Assembly (NCBI GenBank): GCA_945870025.1
Contig: CAMBQN010000007.1
Coordinates: 1 to 64,000, forward strand
Reading direction: 5' to 3'
DNA from: Akkermansia muciniphila
GTDB lineage: Bacteria > Verrucomicrobiota > Kiritimatiellia > RFP12 > JAAYNR01
Length of the DNA stretch: 64,000 nucleotides
Positions 34,079 through 42,220 of the stretch are shown piece by piece (position 1 is the stretch's first letter; every line of letters begins with the position of its first letter). The translations under genes were made by a program, and so were the position numbers. Under the pieces are notes generated by a model, which saw nothing but the letters and a program-made list of their open reading frames with translations, had not been told where the DNA came from and ran no database searches.

Positions 34079-35821
34079 ATGGAAAAAACAACCGGAACCA
34101 TTATCGGCGTCAACGGCAACATGATCACAGTGGCCTTCACCGGCGCCGTGGCTCAGAACGAGGTCGGCCACGCCGAAGTCGCGGGAGCCACCGGGACGTT
34201 GCGGTTGATGGCCGAGGTGGTTCGCGTCCGCGGCCGGAAGGCCGACATGCAGGTCTTCGAAGATACCCGCGATCTGGCCGTCGGTAATCCCGTCACCTTC
34301 ACCGGAAACCTCCTCGCCGTCGAACTCGGCCCGGGGTTGCTGAAGCAGATTTACGATGGTCTGCAAAATCCCCTGCCCCAGCTTGCCGCGCAATGCGGCT
34401 TTTTTCTCCAGCGTGGCGTGACGCTGCAAGCGCTTGACCGGAACGCCGAGTGGGCGTTCACACCCCGTGTCAAACCCGGCGACCGCGTCAGCGCCGCCGA
34501 GACCCTCGGCACCGTTCCCGAGGGAATCTTCGCCCACCGCATCATGGTCCCCTTTGCGTTCCAGGGACTGTGGACCGTCCGCTCGGTCGTGCCCGAGGGG
34601 TTTTATCAGATCGACGACACCATCGCCGTGCTCGCCGACGCCAACGGCCGAGAGACCGAGGTTTCGATGGTGCAGCGCTGGCCTGTCAAACTTCCCATCA
34701 CCTGTTTTTCCGAGCGCCTCCGCCCCACGGCCACCCTGGTCACCCGCATTCGCAGCGTCGACACCTTTTTCCCCGTCGCCGTCGGCGGCACCTACTGCAT
34801 CCCCGGTCCCTTCGGCGCCGGCAAGACGGTGTTGCAGCAGCTCACCAGCCGCTTTGCCGACGTCGACATCGTGGTCCTCGCCGCCTGCGGCGAACGCGCG
34901 GGCGAGGTGGTGGAGACCTTGCGCGAATTTCCCGAGCTGCCTGACCCGCGCACCGGAAAATCGCTGATGGATCGCACGATCATCATCTGCAATACATCGT
35001 CCATGCCTGTCGCGGCCCGCGAAGCCTCGGTCTATACCGCCGTCACACTGGCCTCCTATTACCGGATGATGGGGCTGAATGTTTTGCTGCTCGCCGACTC
35101 AACCTCCCGCTGGGCGCAGGCGCTGCGGGAAATGTCCGGCCGCCTCGAGGAGATTCCCGGTGAAGAGGCGTTCCCCGCCTATCTCGAATCGGTGATCGCC
35201 GGCTTTTACGAGCGGGCCGGGCGGGTGCGCCTCAAGGACGGCTCCATCGGCTCGGTCACCATCGGCGGCACCGTTTCGCCAGCGGGCGGCAATTTCGACG
35301 AGCCGGTCACGCAGTCCACGCTGAAGGTCGTCGGCGCTTTCCACGGCCTCTCTCGCGCCCGTTCTGACGCCCGCCGCTTCCCCGCCATCGACCCGCTTGA
35401 ATCCTGGAGCAAGTACCCGTCCATCATCGAGACCTCCCGTGTCGAGGTCCTCCGCACCGTCCTTCGCCAGGGCAACGATGTCGCGCAGATGATGAAGGTC
35501 GTCGGCGAGGAAGGCACCGCCATGGACGACTTCGTGACCTATCTCAAGAGCGAGTTGATTGATCGCATCTATCTCCAGCAGAACGCCTTCAGCGACGTCG
35601 ACGCCGCCTCGCCGCTGGAGCGCCAGCGCGCGATTTTCGACCTGCTCGAACGCGTGGTGGCCATCCCCTTCTCGTTCAACGACAAGAACGAGGCCCGCCA
35701 CCGCTTCGCCCGTTTCACCCAAAGCTTCATCGACTGGAATACGACTCCGGCCGAGACACCGCAGTATGAGACGGCCCTCGCGGCCATCGCAACCCTCGCC
35801 ACGGAGGCCTCCCACTCATGA
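34079..35821 (+). CDS. atpA: V-type ATP synthase/ATPase catalytic subunit A
   Basis: This 580-aa catalytic subunit carries an N-terminal beta barrel ([15 protein letters not shown]), the non-homologous insert typical of A subunits (about 110-180), the Walker A motif [12 protein letters not shown] (about 240), [12 protein letters not shown], the Walker B region [19 protein letters not shown], and [13 protein letters not shown]. The ATG at 34079 (MEKTTGTI) is preferred to the track start inside the preceding gene, whose stop is 5 bases away. It ends with an ATGA overlap with subunit B. Confidence 0.95.
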   Translation: MEKTTGTIIGVNGNMITVAFTGAVAQNEVGHAEVAGATGTLRLMAEVVRVRGRKADMQVFEDTRDLAVGNPVTFTGNLLAVELGPGLLKQIYDGLQNPLPQLAAQCGFFLQRGVTLQALDRNAEWAFTPRVKPGDRVSAAETLGTVPEGIFAHRIMVPFAFQGLWTVRSVVPEGFYQIDDTIAVLADANGRETEVSMVQRWPVKLPITCFSERLRPTATLVTRIRSVDTFFPVAVGGTYCIPGPFGAGKTVLQQLTSRFADVDIVVLAACGERAGEVVETLREFPELPDPRTGKSLMDRTIIICNTSSMPVAAREASVYTAVTLASYYRMMGLNVLLLADSTSRWAQALREMSGRLEEIPGEEAFPAYLESVIAGFYERAGRVRLKDGSIGSVTIGGTVSPAGGNFDEPVTQSTLKVVGAFHGLSRARSDARRFPAIDPLESWSKYPSIIETSRVEVLRTVLRQGNDVAQMMKVVGEEGTAMDDFVTYLKSELIDRIYLQQNAFSDVDAASPLERQRAIFDLLERVVAIPFSFNDKNEARHRFARFTQSFIDWNTTPAETPQYETALAAIATLATEASHS

Positions 35822-37131
35822 ACACGGTTTATCATCAGATTGACCAGATTTCCGGATCGGTGATCACCCTGCGTGCCACCGGCGTGAAGTACCGCGAGCT
35901 GGCCGAGGTCACCTCGCGCATCGGCACCTCCCTCGCCCAGGTGATCAAGCTCGACGGCGACACCGTCTCGCTCCAGGTCTTCGCTGGCGCCCGCGGTGTC
36001 GCGACCGACGCGCAGGTCCGCTTCCTCGGCACCGCAATGCGCGTTCCCTTTTCCGACGCGCTCCTCGGCCGTGCCTTCACCGGTTCAGCCAAGCCCCGCG
36101 ACAAGGGGCCGGAACTCACGGACAACCTCATCGAAATCGGCACGCCGTCGGTCAATCCCGCCAAGCGGATCATTCCTCGCAACATGGTTCGTACCGGCAT
36201 CCCCATGATCGACGTCTTCAACACCCTCGTCGAATCGCAGAAGCTGCCGATCTTCGCCCGCGCAGGCGAGCCTTACAATCCCCTGCTCGCCCGCATCGCC
36301 CTGCAGGCCGAGGTTGATGTGATCGTCCTGGGCGGCATGGGCTTGAAGTACGACGACTACCTGTACTTTCGTGACACGCTCGACGAGTCGGGCGCGCTTT
36401 CGCGTACCGTCATGTTCGTTCATACCGCGGCCGATCCCGTCGTCGAATGCCTGCTCGTGCCCGATATCGCCCTCGCCGTAGCCGAGCAGTTCGCGCTGCA
36501 GGGGAAAAAGGTGCTCGTTCTCCTCACCGACATGACCGCCTTTGCCGACGCCCTGAAGGAGATCGCCATCACCATGGAGCAGATCCCCGCCAATCGCGGC
36601 TATCCCGGCGACCTCTACTCGCAGCTCGCCGCCCGCTATGAAAAGGCCGTCGACTTCGAAGGCGCAGGATCCATCACGATCCTGACCGCCACAACCATGC
36701 CGGGCGACGACGTCACCCACCCCGTTCCCGACAACACCGGCTATATCACCGAGGGACAGCTTTATCTTCGCCAGGGCCGCATCGAGCCGTTCGGCTCGCT
36801 TTCGCGTCTCAAGCAACTGGTCAATAAAAACACCCGCGCCGACCATCGCACCATCATGGAAACGATGATCAAGCTCTACGCCTCCTACCGCGAAACTCTG
36901 GAGAAACAGACGATGGGCTTCCGCATGACCGACTGGGATGTCAAACTCCTCAAGTACGGCGCGCGCTTTGAAACGGAGATGATGGATCTGAACAGCGACA
37001 TCCCCCTCGAAAAATCCCTCGATTGCGGCTGGGCCATCCTCTCCGATTGCTTTGATGCCGATGAAGTCGGCATCCCATCGAAAATGACCGCCCAGTACTG
37101 GGTTCCCACCCCCGGCAAGAGCCGGGGGTAG
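35818..37131 (+). CDS. atpB: V-type ATP synthase/ATPase regulatory subunit B
   Basis: This 437-aa nucleotide-binding but non-catalytic subunit shows [38 protein letters not shown] (a degenerate P-loop place), [19 protein letters not shown] and [17 protein letters not shown], all diagnostic for B. The start overlaps subunit A. The last codons (VPTPGKSRG) are themselves a perfect 9-bp stem, and the TAG stop merges into a GGCTGTAAGG word array, so the original C-terminus may have been altered by an insertion. Confidence 0.95.
   Translation: MNTVYHQIDQISGSVITLRATGVKYRELAEVTSRIGTSLAQVIKLDGDTVSLQVFAGARGVATDAQVRFLGTAMRVPFSDALLGRAFTGSAKPRDKGPELTDNLIEIGTPSVNPAKRIIPRNMVRTGIPMIDVFNTLVESQKLPIFARAGEPYNPLLARIALQAEVDVIVLGGMGLKYDDYLYFRDTLDESGALSRTVMFVHTAADPVVECLLVPDIALAVAEQFALQGKKVLVLLTDMTAFADALKEIAITMEQIPANRGYPGDLYSQLAARYEKAVDFEGAGSITILTATTMPGDDVTHPVPDNTGYITEGQLYLRQGRIEPFGSLSRLKQLVNKNTRADHRTIMETMIKLYASYRETLEKQTMGFRMTDWDVKLLKYGARFETEMMDLNSDIPLEKSLDCGWAILSDCFDADEVGIPSKMTAQYWVPTPGKSRG
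37108..37129 (+). terminator. Perfect 9-bp stem in the last codons of subunit B
   Basis: ACCCCCGGC (37108-37116), loop AAGA, GCCGGGGGT (37121-37129). It lies inside the coding end and before the inserted four-helix-bundle gene. With no T-run it is more likely a processing or attenuation stem than a full terminator. Confidence 0.5.
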
Positions 37132-37156
37132 GCTGTAAGGCTGTGAGACTGTGAGG
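37130..37156. repeat. Left arm of a CAGCCT-word palindrome
   Basis: AGGCTGTAAGGCTGTGAGAC and GTGAGG form three units, complementary to the array at 37544-37657. The last unit, GTGAGG, doubles as the ribosome binding site of the gene at 37165. Confidence 0.88.
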
Positions 37157-37164
37157 AAATAGCC

Positions 37165-37515
37165 ATGCGCGATCATCACAAGCTAAAGGCTTTCGAACTG
37201 GCAGATCTTGCCGCTCTGAAGATCTACCAGATCACCCGTTCGTTTCCTAAAGATGAAGTCTACGGCCTGTCGTCTCAAATGCGGCGGGCAGCTATCTCGG
37301 TGCCGTCGAATATCGTTGAAGGTTGCGCCCGGACAACCCAACAAGAGTATCTCCGATTCCTGGATATCGCCTTTGGTTCGTTGAGAGAGCTAATCTACCA
37401 ATTGTCGGTAGCTCAAAGGCTGAACTATATCAGCGAATCTGCAGCAAACGAATGCCAAACAAATCTTACTGAAACAGAAAGAGTTTTAAGTGCTCTTATT
37501 CGATCTTTGCGTTAA
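37165..37515 (+). CDS. Four-helix-bundle protein (23S rRNA intervening-sequence/S23 family)
   Basis: This 116-aa protein matches the four-helix-bundle family (TIGR02436-like): KLKAFELADLAALKIYQITR, FPKDEVYGLSSQMRRAAISV, PSNIVEGCARTTQQEYLRFL, IAFGSLRELIYQL and the final helix TETERVLSALIRSL. The family occurs as a protein encoded in 23S rRNA intervening sequences and as free-standing genes of unknown function. The gene is visibly richer in A+T than the V-ATPase genes and lies between the two arms of a word palindrome, inside the operon between subunits B and D. It looks like cargo of an insertion. No role in the ATPase is implied. Confidence 0.88.
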   Translation: MRDHHKLKAFELADLAALKIYQITRSFPKDEVYGLSSQMRRAAISVPSNIVEGCARTTQQEYLRFLDIAFGSLRELIYQLSVAQRLNYISESAANECQTNLTETERVLSALIRSLR

Positions 37516-37543
37516 CATCTCTTCTTACCTAAAGGATCTCTCT

Positions 37544-37657
37544 CCTCACAGCCTCACAACCTTATAACCTCACAGCCTTACAGCCTAGAACCCTCACAGC
37601 CTCACAGCCTTACAGCCTAGGACCCTCACAGCCTTACAGCCTTACAGCCTCACAGCC
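37544..37657. repeat. Right arm of a CAGCCT-word palindrome
   Basis: About thirteen 8-9 base units (CCTCACAGC, CCTTACAGC, variants CCTAGAAC and CCTAGGAC) run without spacers up to 8 bases before the subunit D start codon. They are complementary to the array at 37130-37156. Confidence 0.9.
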
Positions 37658-37664
37658 TTTCTCT

Positions 37665-38300
37665 ATGTCCACGATCAAACATACCAAGACCGAGTTGAAG
37701 GCGCAAACGGACGCGCTCCGGCGCTTTCAGCGGTTTTTGCCGATGCTGCAGCTCAAGAAGCAACAGCTCCAGATGGAGATTGCCGCGATCACCGTTCGCC
37801 GCGACTCAGTGCGAGACCGCGAAAAGCAGGCCCGTGCCGCCGTCGATGGGTGGTCGCGCATTTTTGCCGACACCGCCGGAGCCCCCGATCTGGGCGACCT
37901 CGCCGTCCTGCAACGCATCACGACCGCCCCAGGCAACATCGCCGGCGTGCCGATTCCGATTTATTCGGGTGTGACCGTCATCCGCAAGCCCCTCGACCTG
38001 TTCGACACCCCGCCCTGGCTGGACGACGCCCAGGACGCCGTCGAGCAGATCATCGCCCTCCGTGCCGAAGCGACTGTTCTCGAATGCCAGCGCGAACGGA
38101 TCGCCCGCGAACTGCTGACCACCTCGCAGCGTGTCAACCTCTTTGAAAAGGTGAAGATTCCCGAGTGCCGGGATAACATCCGCGTGATCCGTATCTTCCT
38201 CGGCGACGAGCAGACCGCCTCCGTCGCCCGCGGCAAGATCGCCAAGCGCCGTTCGGCCTCTCCAAACACCGCGCAGCCGCATGAGGAGGACGCCGCATGA
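37665..38300 (+). CDS. atpD: V-type ATP synthase/ATPase subunit D
   Basis: This 211-aa central-stalk subunit D has long N- and C-terminal helices: KHTKTELKAQTDALRRFQRFLPMLQLKKQQLQ and the C-terminal LFEKVKIPECRDNIRVIRIFLGDEQTASVARGKIAKRR, both family hallmarks. The start codon follows a CAGCCT array after 8 bases and has no visible Shine-Dalgarno sequence, unlike its operon neighbours. It ends in an ATGA overlap with subunit I. Confidence 0.93.
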   Translation: MSTIKHTKTELKAQTDALRRFQRFLPMLQLKKQQLQMEIAAITVRRDSVRDREKQARAAVDGWSRIFADTAGAPDLGDLAVLQRITTAPGNIAGVPIPIYSGVTVIRKPLDLFDTPPWLDDAQDAVEQIIALRAEATVLECQRERIARELLTTSQRVNLFEKVKIPECRDNIRVIRIFLGDEQTASVARGKIAKRRSASPNTAQPHEEDAA

Positions 38301-40093
38301 TCGTCCCCATGAAACACCTGACCGTGCTCACCCGCACCGCCGACCGCGCGGATGCGGTTGAACGGCTTCGCGACGTGGGCGTGTTGCATCTGGTCGACGC
38401 CGCGCCCGACACCCCGGCCATCCGCGAGGCGCTGACTCGCCTCCACGAGGCCGAGCAGGCCGCAGCTCTGGTCGCCGCCCAAGCGGCGAAAGTGAAGCGC
38501 TCCGCCCGCGCGGTGGGCTCGGTGTCGGCTGGAGTGCCGGGTTACACACCGCCCGCCGATCCCGCCGCCATCCTCGCCATCGCCCGCGAGCAGGAGGCCG
38601 CCGAGGCCGAAATGCAGGCGCTCAACCGCGACTGTGCGCGCTACAGTCCTTTCGGTGATTTCGACCCTTCCGCCGCTATTTCGCTGGCCGCATCCAACAT
38701 CCCCGTCATTCTCTTCAAGGCCCCCCCCGGCACGACCGACAGCGCGGACGGCACCGCCTTTCGCACCATTCTCGGCCACAGCCTGGACGCCTGTTACGGC
38801 GTGCAGATCGGCGCCACGGCGCTTCCCGACGGATTCGAACCTGTCGAGCCTCCCGCACGACGTCTGGCTGAAACCATCGCCGCCCGTGACGCCGCCGCTG
38901 TCCGCGTGACGCAAGCCGGCGAACGTCTCGCCGCTTTCGCCCCGGCCCTCGCCGCGCTGCACCGGCACCGCGATGCCCAGGCCGATGCCTTTGATTTCGC
39001 CACCGCCTGCGAAGGGATGTCGGCCGACAGCGGCGTGGTCTGGCTGACCGGCTTCGCCCCCGTCGATAGCGTCCCCGCCGTTCTGGACGCCGCCAGCTCG
39101 CACGGGTGGGGCGTCCTCGCACGTGATCCCGAAGCGGATGATCGCGTCCCCACCCTGCTTCGTCCACCGCGCGTGTTCCGTCCGATCCTCAGACTCTTCG
39201 GCTTTCTCGGCATCAGTCCGGCCTACACCGAGGCCGACATCAGCGGTACGTTCTTCATTTTCTTCACGATCTTTTTCGCCATGCTCGTCGGCGACGCCGG
39301 TTACGGCGTGCTTTTGCTCGCGGGCAGCCTCTGGGCGCGACACCGGGCGACCGGCGCAGCACGCGAGGTGTTCACGTTGTTCACCGTCTTCTCGGCGGCG
39401 ACGGTTGCGTGGGGCGTCCTCACCTGCTGCTATTTCGGCATCGCGCCCGACGCGCTACCCGCGCTGCTCAACCATGGCGCGGCCCGCTGGCTCGGGGTCC
39501 AGAACAACATCATGCTCGTTTGCTTCGGCTTGGGCGCCGTGCACCTATCGCTCGGCCACGCCTGGAATGCGATCGGACTCTTCCCCGACAGCCGCTTTCT
39601 TTCCCAAGTCGGCTGGTTCGGCGTGATCTGGACCATGTTCTGCGTCTCGTGTTCGATCATCGGTATCTTCGCCTTCCCGTCCTTCATGTACCCGGTGACC
39701 GTGATCTCCATTCTGCTCATCGCCTGTTTCATGCTCAAGCGCAGCGAGCTTAAGACCAACGGCGTCGATCTGGGGATGCTGCCGCTCAACATCGTCAGCA
39801 CGCTGGGCGATGTGATTTCCTACGTCCGTCTCTTCGCCGTGGCGACGGCATCGGTCAAGCTCGCCGAGACGTTCAACGGCATGGCGATCGGGTTGACGCT
39901 CCCCTGGTTCATCAAGATTCCCGCCGTGCTGGCGATACTCTTGCTCGGCCACGGACTGAATCTGGCCATGAGCGCGCTCAGCATTCTCGTTCACGCGGTG
40001 CGTCTCAACACCCTCGAATTTTCAAACCACAAGGGCATCTCCTGGTCCGGCTTCGCCTACAAGCCGCTCCGCCGGAGACAGCCCGCTTCTTAA
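38297..40093 (+). CDS. atpI: V-type ATP synthase/ATPase membrane subunit I
   Basis: This 598-aa protein has a cytoplasmic N-terminal half with coiled coils (about 1-300; VPMKHLTVLTRTADR at the start) and a C-terminal membrane half with about seven helices. Signature strings are FFIFFTIFFAMLVGDAGYGVLLL, LGDVISYVRLFAVATASVKLAETFNGMA (with the essential channel Arg) and GHGLNLAMSALSILVHAVRLNTLEF. It forms the ion half-channels against the K ring. Coupled to D by an ATGA overlap. Confidence 0.95.
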   Translation: MIVPMKHLTVLTRTADRADAVERLRDVGVLHLVDAAPDTPAIREALTRLHEAEQAAALVAAQAAKVKRSARAVGSVSAGVPGYTPPADPAAILAIAREQEAAEAEMQALNRDCARYSPFGDFDPSAAISLAASNIPVILFKAPPGTTDSADGTAFRTILGHSLDACYGVQIGATALPDGFEPVEPPARRLAETIAARDAAAVRVTQAGERLAAFAPALAALHRHRDAQADAFDFATACEGMSADSGVVWLTGFAPVDSVPAVLDAASSHGWGVLARDPEADDRVPTLLRPPRVFRPILRLFGFLGISPAYTEADISGTFFIFFTIFFAMLVGDAGYGVLLLAGSLWARHRATGAAREVFTLFTVFSAATVAWGVLTCCYFGIAPDALPALLNHGAARWLGVQNNIMLVCFGLGAVHLSLGHAWNAIGLFPDSRFLSQVGWFGVIWTMFCVSCSIIGIFAFPSFMYPVTVISILLIACFMLKRSELKTNGVDLGMLPLNIVSTLGDVISYVRLFAVATASVKLAETFNGMAIGLTLPWFIKIPAVLAILLLGHGLNLAMSALSILVHAVRLNTLEFSNHKGISWSGFAYKPLRRRQPAS

Positions 40094-40118
40094 ACCACCA
40101 CAACCAGGAGACTCAGAC

Positions 40119-40574
40119 ATGACAGCAGACACAGCACTCGGTATTTCCGGCGCCGTTGCCGCACTCGCCCTCAGCGGCGTGGGATCGGGCATCGGAACCG
40201 GCATCGCGGCATCGGCGGCGGTCGGCGCGTGGAAAAAATGCTACGCGCAGAAAAAGCAGGCACCTTTCCTTCTGCTTGCCCTCGTGGGCGCGCCGATCAC
40301 CCAGACGCTCTACGGCATGATCCTGATGTTCACCATGATCGGCCAGGCCAACAAGGGCGCGCCGGGACTTCCCCTCCTCATCCTCGGCATCTTCGCGGGG
40401 CTGGCCATCGGCGTATCAGCGTGGTTTCAGGGCGTCGCCGCGGCGGCCGCCGCCGACGCCCAGGCCGAGACCGGGCAGGGCTTCACCAACTATCTCGCCG
40501 CCATGGGCATCATCGAGACCGTCGCCATCTTCGTCATGGTCTTCGGCCTCATCGCCGTCCTCGGCATGGCCTAA
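40119..40574 (+). CDS. atpK: V-type ATP synthase/ATPase subunit K (c-ring)
   Basis: This 151-aa protein has four transmembrane helices as two fused hairpins. The ion-site residues can be aligned to Enterococcus hirae NtpK by pattern: T61-Q62 in ITQTLYG, Q104 in WFQGVAA and E133 in IIETVAIF. The Q-to-E spacing of 29 equals that of the Na+-binding NtpK (Q110, E139). This favours Na+ as the coupling ion, as inference. AGGAG precedes the ATG. It is the last operon gene; no subunit F or C gene is seen. Confidence 0.95.
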   Translation: MTADTALGISGAVAALALSGVGSGIGTGIAASAAVGAWKKCYAQKKQAPFLLLALVGAPITQTLYGMILMFTMIGQANKGAPGLPLLILGIFAGLAIGVSAWFQGVAAAAAADAQAETGQGFTNYLAAMGIIETVAIFVMVFGLIAVLGMA

Positions 40575-40579
40575 GTATA

Positions 40580-40714
40580 GGCTGTGAGGCTGTAAGGTTG
40601 AAAATGAACCGGTTACGGTTAGATTCGCACGCACCCCATGGTGAACCGACCCCATTTGCATAACCGATTGCCATCCAAACCTTACCGCCTTACAGCCTTA
40701 CAGCCTCACAGCCT
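40580..40714. repeat. CAGCCT-word palindrome without cargo
   Basis: The left arm AGGCTGTGAGGCTGTAAGG (40580 onward) pairs with the right arm CCTTACCGCCTTACAGCC and following units to 40714. The centre contains AACCGGTTACGGTTA and TAACCGATT, partly complementary. It uses the same words as the element inside the V-ATPase operon. It lies between the convergent subunit K and helicase genes and encodes the last residues and stop of the helicase. Confidence 0.9.
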
Positions 40715-41842
40715 TACTTTGGCCCCACGAGGGGCAGCCTGCACGCTCGCTAATTGGCTGACCAGGGGTTGGTCCCGTTCCGTCACAAAATTAATCACCT
40801 CGCCGGGACGGCCCGCGCGAGCCGTCCGACCCACCCGATGGAGGTAGTTTTCCATTTGCTGGGGAAGGTGATAGTTAATGACTCGTCCGACATGTTCAAC
40901 GTCAAGACCTCTGGACGCCAGATCGGTCGAGATCAAGAGATCGACGTGACCTTCGCGGAAAGCTTTCAAATTGGACCGTCTTTCTAACTTGTCCATCTCA
41001 CCACGATAAATCGCACAATCATGGCCCTTGGTTTTGAGTTCTTGGGCGAGGGTGTCGCATTGTTCACGGGTGTTGGTGAAAATGAGCGTTCCCCCTTTTA
41101 CGGCTTGGGCAAGCAACGTCTCTAGTACCGGCAACCGTTTTCCATTGATCACGGTGCGATTCGTCGTGGTGAGGCTGGCCACCACTTTATGGTGACCGTC
41201 ACTTCGGATGACTTCGGCATCTGCGAAAAGAGTCGAGATGAGTTGCTGTACAGCCGGGGACACGGTTGCAGAAAACAGAGCCATTTGTCGTTGAGGCGGA
41301 CACGCCTTCACAATACAGTTAGCATCGGGCAGAAAGCCCTGGTCCAGCATCTGATCCACTTCATCAAACACCAGGATACGAACGTCCCCCAGATTGACGA
41401 GACCCCGTTCAAGTAACTTCACGAGACGCCCCGGCGTGGCCACGAGAATCTCAAAAGGACCCGTGATGTTTCTTTTGGCGACGTCGAAAGTGGTTCCGCC
41501 GAGCACCGTTCGGACCCGCAGACGGGTGGTGTGGGTAAATAGCTTAAAGACCCGTGCGACCTGCTCGCCGAGTTCTCGCGTCGGGACAATAACGGCGGCG
41601 CGGGGTTGGCTGTCCAGGCTCACGGGTTCTCCGGCATCCTCCAGAGATTTTAATTGATGGAGCACCGGCAGCGCATAGGCCAGTGTCTTGCCACCTCCGG
41701 TCTCTGCGACGCCCACAACGGAGCGGCCCGCCAGTAAGGCGGGCAATACCCGGTCCTGTATATCGGTTGGAGTGACAATCGCTTTCTCTGTGAGCGTTTC
41801 CTGTAGGGAAGGGAGCAAGGTGAATCGGGTGAATCGAGACAT
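40706..41842 (-). CDS. DEAD-box-type ATP-dependent RNA helicase
   Basis: The protein is 378 aa from the ATG at 41842 (MSRFTRFTLLPSLQETL). Motifs: Q motif (VTPTDIQDRVLPALLAG), I AETGGGKT, Ia PTRELGEQ, Ib VATPGRLVKLL, II VFDEVDQML (DEVD in place of DEAD), III FSATVS, IV LIFTNTREQCDTL, V STDLASRGLDVEHVGRVINY, VI YLHRVGRTARAG. The C-terminal extension is minimal. Base composition and codon use look more A+T-rich than the neighbours, suggesting transfer. The stop and last residues lie in the CAGCCT element. Role in RNA unwinding or ribosome assembly is known for the family. Confidence 0.93.
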   Translation of the reverse strand: MSRFTRFTLLPSLQETLTEKAIVTPTDIQDRVLPALLAGRSVVGVAETGGGKTLAYALPVLHQLKSLEDAGEPVSLDSQPRAAVIVPTRELGEQVARVFKLFTHTTRLRVRTVLGGTTFDVAKRNITGPFEILVATPGRLVKLLERGLVNLGDVRILVFDEVDQMLDQGFLPDANCIVKACPPQRQMALFSATVSPAVQQLISTLFADAEVIRSDGHHKVVASLTTTNRTVINGKRLPVLETLLAQAVKGGTLIFTNTREQCDTLAQELKTKGHDCAIYRGEMDKLERRSNLKAFREGHVDLLISTDLASRGLDVEHVGRVINYHLPQQMENYLHRVGRTARAGRPGEVINFVTERDQPLVSQLASVQAAPRGAKVRL

Positions 41843-41948
41843 ATGAAAAACGACCCTTCTAAATGCAGCATGAGATAACAAGAAAACCGGTGTGATTGGT
41901 GATCATATCACAAAATTTCAAAATCTTGTTGAAATAGTGGAGAAGCGA

Positions 41949-42013
41949 CCGCGACCTGGGCGCATCCCCGTTTATGTTGCGCGCAACATAAACGGGGATG
42001 CGCCCCCGCGACC
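41949..42013. repeat. 48-bp perfect palindrome flanked by an 8-bp direct repeat
   Basis: Positions 41958-41981 and 41982-42005 are exact reverse complements with no loop (outer end GGGCGCATCCCCG, centre TTGCGCGCAA). CCGCGACC is present at 41949-41956 and 42006-42013. This arrangement is what insertion of a small palindromic element with target-site duplication would leave. Confidence 0.92.
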
Positions 42014-42022
42014 GTCATCGGT

Positions 42023-42220
42023 TAGCTAGAGCCTGCCTGAAAAGGATTTGAGGAGTTGGGAGGCTGGAAACAGCGGCTCCGCCGCCCTTTATCGCGAGCT
42101 TTGTCGTAAAAGAAAGGTGAAAGGGGAAGAATTCGACAAAGCTCGCGACAAAGCTCACGACAAAGCTTAAGAAATCCAGCGTTCAGGAGGCTTGAACCCT
42201 TTTCGGACAGGCTCTAGCTA
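42023..42220. repeat. 198-bp element with 23-bp terminal inverted repeats and GACAAAGCT words
   Basis: TAGCTAGAGCCTG at the left end matches the reverse complement of the right end over 23 bases with two mismatches. Inside are CGCGAGCTTTGTCG (left) and three tandem CGACAAAGCT units (right), again complementary. The right end supplies the TAG stop of the FGGY kinase. Confidence 0.9.

Noticed and set aside
37544-37657. CAGCCT array considered as a CRISPR array
   Set aside because: Units are 8-9 bases, contiguous and without spacers, and no cas genes are present.
37961-39343. 460-aa minus-strand ORF
   Set aside because: Antisense to V-ATPase subunits D and I; no motif, no ribosome site.
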